Below, one piece after another: positions 1 to 5,760 of a stretch of 6,179 nt of DNA. Origin of the DNA: Clostridia bacterium (GTDB lineage Bacteria; Bacillota; Clostridia; UBA1381); NCBI GenBank assembly GCA_008668455.1, contig RQCD01000220.1, positions 1-6,179 on the forward strand. Reading direction: 5' to 3'. The position numbers and the translations under genes were made by a program. The notes beneath the pieces are model-generated. The model ran no database searches and was not told the DNA's origin. It worked only from the letters and a program-made list of their open reading frames with translations. Position 1 is the first letter of the stretch. Every line of letters begins with the position of its first letter.

Positions 1-60
1 AAAATTCTTAGTTGTAAAGTTGATGGGATTCGATCTCGTATACTATCTGAGTTAAAAAAT

Positions 61-119
61 AAGAGGGGATGTAAAAACAAGAGTGCAAAACGCTCTGTGC
101 CTTTTTTACATTTCCTTTT
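61..119 (+). terminator. Long leader hairpin before paaK, possible terminator or attenuator
   Basis: Bases 61-77 pair with 103-119 (17 bp including three G-U pairs). Inside this, 80-85 pair with 91-96 around a CAAAA loop, with A79-U98 and C78-G99 stacked across one bulged G. The 3' side holds a run of six T at 102-107 directly after the inner stem, so the inner hairpin plus T-run looks like a weak intrinsic terminator. The outer A/T arms extend it into one near-continuous stem. It could end transcription of a gene left of the window, or attenuate paaK if transcription starts upstream; a TATACT at 39-44 could be a -10 box, but no well-spaced -35 accompanies it. The pairing is seen directly; the role is inferred. 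Confidence 0.45.
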
Positions 120-149
120 CGCGCATACACAGGAAAGGAATGAATTAAT

Positions 150-1454
150 ATGATTTATCAAAAAGACATTGAATGCATGGATCGAAAAGAGCTTGAAAAG
201 CTGCAAAGCGAGCGGCTCTGTTGGCAGGTTCGGAGAATGTACGAAAATGTAGAGCTGTTCCGAAAAAGAATGGACGAAAAAGGATTAACCCCGGATGACA
301 TCTGCGGAATTGAGGATTTATCCAAGCTGCCGTTTTCCTATAAACAGGATCTTAGAGACTATTACCCATACGGCTTATTTGCCGTTCCGATGAAAGAGAT
401 TGTACGTGTGCATGCATCCAGCGGAACAACGGGAAAGCAGATTGTGGTTGGCTATACCCGGCATGATTTGGAGATGTGGGCAGACTGCATGGCACGCCAG
501 CTAAGCGCAGCAGGTGCAGACGAAAACGCATTTGTCCAGGTATCTTACGGTTACGGACTGTTCACCGGCGGTTTAGGCGCACACGGCGGCGCAGAACGGA
601 TCGGTGCAACTGCTATCCCTACCTCCTCCGGCAATACCCAGCGTCAGATTCAGACTATGATTGATTTTGGCACAACCGTGCTGTGCTGCACACCGTCCTA
701 TGCGATGTACTTAGGCGAGGCGATTGAGGAAATGGGTGTCAAGGATCAGTTAAAGCTGAAAGCAGGCGTGTTCGGAGCAGAGCCTTGGACAGAGGATATG
801 CGTCATGCCATCGAAGAAAAGCTGAATATCAAAGCATTTGACGTATACGGGCTTTCCGAAGTCATGGGACCAGGTGTTGCTTATGAATGCAGTGAGCAGT
901 CCGGCATGCATATCTGCGAGGATATGTTTATTCCGGAAATTATTGATCCGGACACCGGCGAGGTTCTTCCCCACGGCGCAACCGGCGAATTGGTATTCAC
1001 CACCATTACCAAAGAAGGCTTCCCGATCATCCGTTACCGGACCAGGGATATTGCGTCCTTAAATTATGAACCCTGCAAATGCGGCAGAACACATGTCCGG
1101 ATGAATAAGCCGACTGGAAGAAGTGATGATATGTTAATTATCCGCGGTGTGAATGTGTTCCCGTCTCAGATTGAGGAGGTACTCTTAAAAATCGGCGGCA
1201 ATATTACCCCGAACTATCTGATTATCGTGGGACGTGAAAACAACACCGATACCTTAGAGGTTCAGGTGGAGATGTCTGAACACTTCTTCTGCGACGATGT
1301 CAGGTCGATTGAAAAGCTGGAGCGCCAGATTAAGGATCAGCTCCGGAGCGTATTAGGACTTGGCGCAAAGGTGACCTTAGTAAATCCGAAAACAATTGTC
1401 CGCAGCGAGGGAAAAGCAAAAAGAGTGATTGATAACCGGAAATTAGTAGATTAA
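150..1454 (+). CDS. paaK: Phenylacetate-CoA ligase (aryl acid AMP-forming ligase)
   Basis: A 434-residue cytosolic enzyme of the adenylate-forming (ANL) superfamily, full length for PaaK. It would activate phenylacetate or a related aryl acid with ATP to the acyl-adenylate and then to the CoA thioester. Visible motifs are the phosphate-binding ASSGTTGKQ (89-97), YGLSE (233-237), the RYRTRD hinge-type motif (295-300), GRSDDMLIIRGVNVFP (323-338) and a C-terminal EGKAKRVID (420-428) that carries the expected catalytic lysine. C246, H254, C309 and C311 could form the structural metal site seen in some PaaK proteins; that is inference. The start gives MIYQKDIECM, the usual N-terminus of the family, with AGGAAAGG at 131-138 a little far upstream (11 nt). 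The next gene, an ACT protein, follows after 16 nt. In many anaerobes this pair lies near indolepyruvate ferredoxin oxidoreductase genes, which suggests aromatic amino acid catabolism; none is visible here. The exact aryl substrate cannot be read from sequence. Confidence 0.93.
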   Translation: MIYQKDIECMDRKELEKLQSERLCWQVRRMYENVELFRKRMDEKGLTPDDICGIEDLSKLPFSYKQDLRDYYPYGLFAVPMKEIVRVHASSGTTGKQIVVGYTRHDLEMWADCMARQLSAAGADENAFVQVSYGYGLFTGGLGAHGGAERIGATAIPTSSGNTQRQIQTMIDFGTTVLCCTPSYAMYLGEAIEEMGVKDQLKLKAGVFGAEPWTEDMRHAIEEKLNIKAFDVYGLSEVMGPGVAYECSEQSGMHICEDMFIPEIIDPDTGEVLPHGATGELVFTTITKEGFPIIRYRTRDIASLNYEPCKCGRTHVRMNKPTGRSDDMLIIRGVNVFPSQIEEVLLKIGGNITPNYLIIVGRENNTDTLEVQVEMSEHFFCDDVRSIEKLERQIKDQLRSVLGLGAKVTLVNPKTIVRSEGKAKRVIDNRKLVD

Positions 1455-1470
1455 GATTGGAGGAATCAGG

Positions 1471-1899
1471 ATGTTTATAACGCAAATTTCAGTTTTTGTA
1501 GAAAACAGAGTCGGCGGTCTGGAGGAAGTGATCGGTCTTTTAGCTGCAAACGGAATCGACATCAGCGCGCTGTCGCTTGCCGATACCACCGATTTCGGAA
1601 TTTTAAGAATGATCGTTTCCGATCCGAACAAAGCTGTTAAGGTGTTAAAGGAAAACGGCATGGCTGTCAAGCTTACCGATGTGCTTGCAATTGCCATTCA
1701 GGATCAGCCGGGAGGGCTTGCCGCTGTTCTCGATTATCTCAGGGAGGACGGGATCTCCATTGAGTATATGTATGCCTTTATCGGCAAAAGCAACGGTGCA
1801 CTCGCCGTTATGCGTACCTGCGAACCGGAAAAAGCAGTGGAAACATTGCAGAAAAAACATGTGACAGTGCTGAAGGCACAAGAAGTTTACCGTTTATAA
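1471..1899 (+). CDS. Tandem ACT-domain protein (probable amino-acid-binding regulator)
   Basis: A 142-residue soluble protein made almost wholly of two ACT domains, about residues 3-70 and 71-140. Each begins with a beta strand followed by the ligand-site signature: ENRVGGLEEV at 11-20 and QDQPGGLAAVLDYL at 77-90, where the conserved glycines mark the amino-acid-binding turn. No catalytic or DNA-binding domain is attached. The start has GGAGG at 1459-1463 with 7 nt spacing. It lies 16 nt after paaK and before a strong terminator, so the two genes are very likely cotranscribed. Stand-alone ACT proteins beside paaK recur in clostridia and are thought to sense an amino acid, plausibly an aromatic one, and modulate the ligase or its pathway. 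The ligand and partner are inferred. No gene symbol is established. Confidence 0.88.
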   Translation: MFITQISVFVENRVGGLEEVIGLLAANGIDISALSLADTTDFGILRMIVSDPNKAVKVLKENGMAVKLTDVLAIAIQDQPGGLAAVLDYLREDGISIEYMYAFIGKSNGALAVMRTCEPEKAVETLQKKHVTVLKAQEVYRL

Positions 1900-1902
1900 A
1901 AG

Positions 1903-1940
1903 AAATGGGCATTGATGCAACCGGTCAATGCCCATTTTTT
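1903..1940 (+). terminator. Intrinsic terminator of the paaK-ACT unit, probably bidirectional
   Basis: A perfect 13-bp stem (1903-1915 with 1925-1937) around a 9-nt loop ends in a run of T at 1935-1940, starting 4 nt after the ACT stop codon. On the opposite strand the stem is followed by a U-rich stretch (from the A-rich 1898-1905), so it can also stop transcription of the - strand PHP remnant, whose stop codon lies inside the stem. Confidence 0.9.
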
Positions 1941-2182
1941 CTTGACGTATTTAACACAAATATATCATGGTCTGTATAAGCGATAATAGAATATCCCCTG
2001 TGCATGTACATTTCCTTCAATTCTGCAGGTGTTTTTGAACCATCCGAAACCGTCGAATGACAATGCAAATTTGCTTTATAAAAATTCTTTTCTTTACTAA
2101 TCAGCATTTTTTTCAAACGAACCGCCTCCCTTTGTCCTATTATATCATTTACCAATTCCTGTGTCAATGTTTTTCTGCGCAT
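1925..2182 (-). pseudogene. Truncated PHP-domain phosphoesterase remnant
   Basis: The 85-residue frame carries a recognisable start of a PHP (polymerase and histidinol phosphatase) domain: ANLHCHSTVSDG (37-48) with the metal-binding H40 and H42, then YSIIAYTDHDIF (64-75) with D71 and H72. Family members normally run to roughly 250-300 residues and supply further His, Glu and Asp metal ligands, all missing here. Family resemblance stops near F75 (about base 1958). The last ten residues read through sequence joining the ACT gene terminator, and the stop codon lies in the terminator stem. No remaining PHP sequence follows, because the coding end of the ACT gene is there. The start is credible: AGAGGG lies 6 nt before the ATG on the - strand. 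The frame is otherwise intact, so truncation looks recent or a short product is made. A catalytically active enzyme is unlikely. Confidence 0.72.
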
Positions 2183-2209
2183 CCAATGCCCTCTATAAGA
2201 ATGTTTAGC

Positions 2210-2231
2210 TTTACAAATTTTTTACAAATTT
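2210..2231. repeat. Tandem 11-bp repeat TTTACAAATTT in the PHP-murD intergenic region
   Basis: Two perfect head-to-tail copies (2210-2220 and 2221-2231) lie in the AT-rich stretch between the divergent PHP remnant and murD. The first copy with its preceding base gives CTTTACAA (2209-2216), the exact reverse complement of TTGTAAAG at 2261-2268, which covers the murD -35 box. It may be an operator or simply AT-rich sequence; function is unknown. Confidence 0.5.
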
Positions 2232-2260
2232 TTTTATTCTCCCCTTTCTTTGAAAAACAC

Positions 2261-2289
2261 TTGTAAAGAAGCCTGTTTCGTGCTATAAT
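2261..2289 (+). promoter_or_regulatory. Sigma-A type promoter of the murD-M42 operon
   Basis: TTGTAA at 2261-2266 and a consensus TATAAT at 2284-2289 are separated by an ideal 17 bp. Transcription would begin near 2296, giving a leader of about 30 nt that holds the murD ribosome site TGAGGAG (2311-2317). No other good promoter is seen before the later genes of the operon. Confidence 0.85.
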
Positions 2290-2326
2290 ATAGTAAAAAC
2301 AGGAAATCAATGAGGAGACGAAATGG

Positions 2327-3700
2327 ATGAATCAGGCTTTAACAGATTTTTGGAAATCGGTGAAGGATCAGGAAATTGCTGTGATTGGAATTGGGATCAG
2401 CAACCGTCCGTTAATTGAATATCTCGTCCGGCTCGGCGCAAGGGTGACCGCATGTGACAAGCGCGAACGGCAGGATTTGGGAAAAACCGCAGAGGAGTTA
2501 GAAAGCATAGGTGTTTCGCTCTGCCTGGGAGAAAACTACCTGAAGCATTTAACGCAAAAAATTATTTTTAAAACCCCAGGCATGCGCTACGATACACCGG
2601 AGCTTTTATCGGCAAAGGTAAACGGCGCGGTGGTAACCTCTGAAATGGAGGTTTTCTTTGATGTTTGCCCATCGCACATCATTGCCGTAACCGGCAGCGA
2701 CGGCAAAACCACCACAACCACGCTCATTCATAAAATGATGACCGCCGCAGGCTATAAAACCTGGCTGGGCGGCAATATCGGACATCCGCTTCTATCTGAA
2801 ACAGAACAAATGAAGCCAGAGGACTGGGTGATTTTAGAGCTTTCCAGCTTTCAGCTTCACACCATGCAAAAGTCACCGGAAATTGCCGTGATGACCAATC
2901 TTTCTCCCAACCATCTGGACGTACACAAGGACTATCAGGAATATATTGACGCAAAGAAAAATATTTTTCTCTATCAGGACAAAAACAGTATATTCGTGAC
3001 AAATGCACATAACAAGGACACAAACGCGTTAATTCCGGAGGCACGCGGAAAGGTTCTCACCTTTTCCTCTAATCCGGCAGATCATGCCGACATCACCTTC
3101 CGGGATGACACGATCTATGTGCAGGATCAGCCGTTTTTAAAGCGTTCTGATATTCTGCTCCCCGGCATGCACAATGTAGAAAACTACATGGCTGCAATCG
3201 GCGCTGTCGGAGCTATGGTATCGCGGAACGTAATTTTAGAAATTGCCAAAAGCTTTGGCGGTGTGGCACACCGGATTGAACTGATCCGCACCCTGCATGA
3301 CGTACGCTATTACAACAGCTCCATTGATTCCAGTCCGAACCGAACCATCAACACGCTTTCAGTGTTCCCGGAAAAAGTAATTTTGATTGCCGGCGGAAAA
3401 GACAAAGGAATCCCCTATGATGCGCTCGGAAAGCCGCTTTTGGAGCATGTGAAGTATTTAGTTTTAATCGGTGCGACCTCCGATAAAATCTACGAATCTC
3501 TAAAGACGGCTGCCGGCGGAGAAATTCCAATCCCGGTATACCGCGCCAAGGATTATCCGGATGCCGTGACGCGTGCACAGGCAGAATCCCAGCCGGGAGA
3601 TGTGGTTCTGCTCTCTCCTGCCAGCACCAGCTTTGACCTGTTCCGGAACTTTGAGGAGCGCGGAAATTTATTCCGGACAATCGTGGAAAACTTAAAATAA
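2327..3700 (+). CDS. murD: UDP-N-acetylmuramoyl-L-alanine--D-glutamate ligase
   Basis: A 457-residue cytosolic Mur ligase that adds D-glutamate to UDP-MurNAc-L-Ala using ATP, the second amino-acid step of peptidoglycan precursor synthesis. Length is normal. Domain 1 (about 1-110) is the Rossmann-like UDP-binding fold with GIGISNRPL at 21-29. Domain 2 has the ATP loop TGSDGKTTT (122-130), the ELSSFQ strand (171-176), NHLD (195-198) and YIDAKKNIF, in which K210 is the likely carbamylated lysine. HNVENYMAA (282-290) leads to domain 3 with YYNSSIDSSPNRT (328-340), AGGKDKG (355-361) and LLSPASTSFDLFRNFEERG (428-446). The NSSIDSS segment replaces the NDSKAT of E. coli MurD, a form I recall as common in clostridia. 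The chosen ATG has TGAGGAG 9 nt upstream; an ATG 4 nt earlier is out of frame. The gene stands apart from mraY, murG and ftsW and is followed after 12 nt by M42 peptidases. A second genomic murD copy cannot be excluded. Confidence 0.94.
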   Translation: MNQALTDFWKSVKDQEIAVIGIGISNRPLIEYLVRLGARVTACDKRERQDLGKTAEELESIGVSLCLGENYLKHLTQKIIFKTPGMRYDTPELLSAKVNGAVVTSEMEVFFDVCPSHIIAVTGSDGKTTTTTLIHKMMTAAGYKTWLGGNIGHPLLSETEQMKPEDWVILELSSFQLHTMQKSPEIAVMTNLSPNHLDVHKDYQEYIDAKKNIFLYQDKNSIFVTNAHNKDTNALIPEARGKVLTFSSNPADHADITFRDDTIYVQDQPFLKRSDILLPGMHNVENYMAAIGAVGAMVSRNVILEIAKSFGGVAHRIELIRTLHDVRYYNSSIDSSPNRTINTLSVFPEKVILIAGGKDKGIPYDALGKPLLEHVKYLVLIGATSDKIYESLKTAAGGEIPIPVYRAKDYPDAVTRAQAESQPGDVVLLSPASTSFDLFRNFEERGNLFRTIVENLK

Positions 3701-3712
3701 ACGGAGGACATT

Positions 3713-4753
3713 ATGAAAGAAACGATTCTATCCCTTAGCAATCTGCGCGGCATTTCCGGCTTTGAATACCGGATTTCAGACCGGATTGCAGAGCTTTTCA
3801 AACCGCTTGCCGACGAGGTGACCGTTGACAATCTGGGAAATATCATTGCCGTAAAAAAATGCGGGCAAAAAAATGCAAGAAAAGTGATGATTGAGGCACA
3901 CATGGACGAAATCGGTCTGATGGTGAGTGAAATTGATCCGCGCGGATTTCTGCGCTTTGTGAATGTGGGCGGGGTTGACTCGCGGATTTTACCGGCATCC
4001 GAGGTAACGGTGCACGGAAAAAAGGATCTTCCCGGCATTATCGGCGCAAAGCCGCCGCATCTGCAAGCCGTCGGAGAGGCAGATAAAAGCGCAAAAATCA
4101 CCGATATGGCAATTGATGTCGGACTTTCCTTTGAGGAAGTCTCCGCGTTAGTTTCGGTGGGCGACAGCGTGACGCTTTCTCAGTCTGCCGGTGCATTAGG
4201 CGCACACCAATGGAGCGGAAAAACCATGGACGACCGCGCCGGAATTGCAGCCCTGCTCGAAGCGCTGAAACGGCTGCAAAAATGCAGGCTCTCTGTAGAT
4301 GTGTATGCCGTAGCGGCAGTCCAGGAGGAGGTTGGTTTGCGCGGAGCAAAGGTGGTCACCTGGTCGATTTCTCCCGATCTTGCGATTGCAGTGGACGTTT
4401 GCCATGCGATCACGCCGGATAATTCCTATAACGCATTTGATGCCGGGAGCGGTGCGATTATCTCTGTCGGTCCGAATATTCACCCCAAGGTACAAAAACG
4501 GCTTTTAGAAACCGCTGAAAAATATCATATTAAAACCGACCTGGACGCAGACGGCGGCGACACCGGCACGGATGCCTGGGTGATGCAGGTTTCGGGCGGC
4601 GGCGTTCCGACCGGACTTCTATCCATTCCGCTCAAATACATGCACACCTCAGTTGAAACACTCGATCTTCGGGATGTGACAGCTGTGGCAGAGCTTTTGA
4701 GCTGCTTTATTCAGGATTTAGATGAGGATTTGGAGGAATGGTTATGTTTTTAA
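3713..4753 (+). CDS. M42 family metallo-aminopeptidase, first of three tandem copies
   Basis: A 346-residue cytosolic dinuclear-metal aminopeptidase of family M42 (PepA/YsdC/TET type, often annotated endoglucanase M or FrvX). It would cleave N-terminal residues from short peptides. The expected site residues are all present: H63 in EAHMDE (61-66), bridging D173 in MDDRAG (172-177), catalytic base E205 and ligand E206 in QEEVGLRG (204-211), D228 in AVDVCH (226-231) and H311 in KYMHTSVE (308-315). The segment of about 67-165 is the oligomerisation domain inserted in the catalytic fold. CGGAGG at 3702-3707 lies 5 nt before the ATG. It follows murD by 12 nt and overlaps the next M42 gene, so all are probably one transcript. 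Substrate preference (acidic, hydrophobic or other residues) cannot be told from sequence. There is no signal peptide or membrane segment. Confidence 0.93.
   Translation: MKETILSLSNLRGISGFEYRISDRIAELFKPLADEVTVDNLGNIIAVKKCGQKNARKVMIEAHMDEIGLMVSEIDPRGFLRFVNVGGVDSRILPASEVTVHGKKDLPGIIGAKPPHLQAVGEADKSAKITDMAIDVGLSFEEVSALVSVGDSVTLSQSAGALGAHQWSGKTMDDRAGIAALLEALKRLQKCRLSVDVYAVAAVQEEVGLRGAKVVTWSISPDLAIAVDVCHAITPDNSYNAFDAGSGAIISVGPNIHPKVQKRLLETAEKYHIKTDLDADGGDTGTDAWVMQVSGGGVPTGLLSIPLKYMHTSVETLDLRDVTAVAELLSCFIQDLDEDLEEWLCF
4732..4746 (+). promoter_or_regulatory. Ribosome site that fixes the start of the second M42 gene
   Basis: GGAGG at 4732-4736 lies only 1 nt from the ATG at 4738 but 7 nt from the in-frame ATG at 4744, the normal spacing. 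The start at 4744 is therefore preferred. The site lies inside the end of the preceding gene, so the two are likely translationally coupled. Confidence 0.75.
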
Positions 4754-5748
4754 AGGAGCTTTGCGAGTTAAACGGAGTCAGCGGAGACGAGCATGCGGTA
4801 CGAAGCTTTCTGAAAGAAAAAATCACACCCTATGCAGACGATCTGACAGTTGACACAATGGGAAATCTGATTGCCCTGAAAAAGGGCCAAAGCCCGGAAA
4901 AAAAGCTGATGATCTCGGCACACATGGACGAGGTTGGACAGATTATTTCCGGGATTCCCGATAAAGGCTTTCTCCGCTTTAAAACAGTGGGCGGCATTGA
5001 TACGCGCGTGTTAATTTCCAAAAAAGTTGTGATTGGAGAGAAAAAAATCCCGGGTGTGATTGGCATGAAAGCAATCCATCTGCAAAAGCGGAGCGAACGT
5101 GAAACCGTGCCGGAGATCCGTTCTCTCTTTATTGACATCGGCACATCCTCAGAGGAGGAGGCAAAGAAGCTGGTTGCAATTGGCGAATATGCCAGCTTTG
5201 ACACGCAATATGCCGAGATCGGCAGCGGAAAAATCAAGGCAAAAGCATTGGACGACCGCGCCGGCTGCGCTGTTTTACTGGAGCTGATACAAAAGCCTGT
5301 CAAATACGACACTTATTTCTGCTTTTTGGTGCAGGAAGAGGTTGGACTGCGCGGCGCACAAATTGCCGCATACCGCTTGCAGGCAGACGCTGCATTGGTT
5401 TTAGAGGCAACCACCTGCTCGGACGTGGCAGGCTGCGAGGAACACCAGTTTGTGACACAGCTTGGCGGCGGTGTGGCGCTTTCTGCGCGTGACCGTGCAT
5501 CGATTGCCGATCTGAAGCTCCGGAAATTCTTAGAGGATACCGCACAAAAAAATCATATCCTCTATCAATACAAGAAAACCACTGCCGGCGGCAATGATGC
5601 CGGGGCAATTCATATCTCCGGACGCGGAATCCCAACAGCTTCCCTGTCCGTTCCCTGCCGCTATCTCCATTCCCCGGCAGGTCTGATCGCAGCGTCTGAT
5701 CTATCTGCCATGGAGCAATTAGCAGAGAGATTTATGCAAAACTTTTAG
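4744..5748 (+). CDS. M42 family metallo-aminopeptidase, second tandem copy
   Basis: A 334-residue paralogue of the preceding enzyme when started at 4744 (336 if at 4738). Numbered from 4744, the site residues are H60 in SAHMDE, D170 in LDDRAG, E198 and E199 in QEEVGLRG, E221 in VLEATT and H309 in RYLHSP, so a complete active site is predicted. It differs from the first copy by having Glu rather than Asp as the fourth metal ligand and by the LEATTCSDVAGC loop, a pattern of another M42 subgroup. This suggests different peptide specificity, not simple redundancy. The beginning MFLKELCELNGVSGDE aligns with the first copy's N-terminus without the two extra residues. It overlaps the previous gene by 10 bp, and its TAG stop overlaps the next ribosome site. 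It is cytosolic, with no export signal. The physiological substrate is unknown. Confidence 0.92.
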   Translation: MFLKELCELNGVSGDEHAVRSFLKEKITPYADDLTVDTMGNLIALKKGQSPEKKLMISAHMDEVGQIISGIPDKGFLRFKTVGGIDTRVLISKKVVIGEKKIPGVIGMKAIHLQKRSERETVPEIRSLFIDIGTSSEEEAKKLVAIGEYASFDTQYAEIGSGKIKAKALDDRAGCAVLLELIQKPVKYDTYFCFLVQEEVGLRGAQIAAYRLQADAALVLEATTCSDVAGCEEHQFVTQLGGGVALSARDRASIADLKLRKFLEDTAQKNHILYQYKKTTAGGNDAGAIHISGRGIPTASLSVPCRYLHSPAGLIAASDLSAMEQLAERFMQNF

Positions 5749-5760
5749 GAGGAAAAAAGC

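Noticed and set aside
140..148. ATG AAT TAA minimal frame between the ribosome site and the paaK start
   Set aside because: Two-codon frame likely by chance; nothing shows it is used.
1..153. Open + strand frame from the left edge whose TGA overlaps the paaK ATG (ATGA)
   Set aside because: About 50 codons with no ATG, basic and low-complexity residues and no recognisable family. It runs through the 61-119 hairpin, which explains the sequence better. An upstream gene ending here cannot be fully excluded.
2323..2418. Out-of-frame ATG 4 nt before the murD start, opening a 31-codon frame
   Set aside because: The product is not recognisable, and the murD ATG has suitable 9-nt spacing; probably a chance overlap.
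3553..4101. 182-codon - strand frame across the murD/M42 junction
   Set aside because: It lies opposite two clear genes, has no ribosome site or family match, and is a coding shadow.
4227..5264. Identical 16-mer TGGACGACCGCGCCGG in the first and second M42 genes (4227-4242 and 5249-5264)
   Set aside because: It encodes the conserved DDRAG metal motif in both paralogues, so it reflects shared ancestry and codon preference, not a mobile or regulatory repeat.
4830..5312. 160-codon - strand frame opposite the second M42 gene
   Set aside because: Antisense shadow of a conserved catalytic region; composition follows the real gene.
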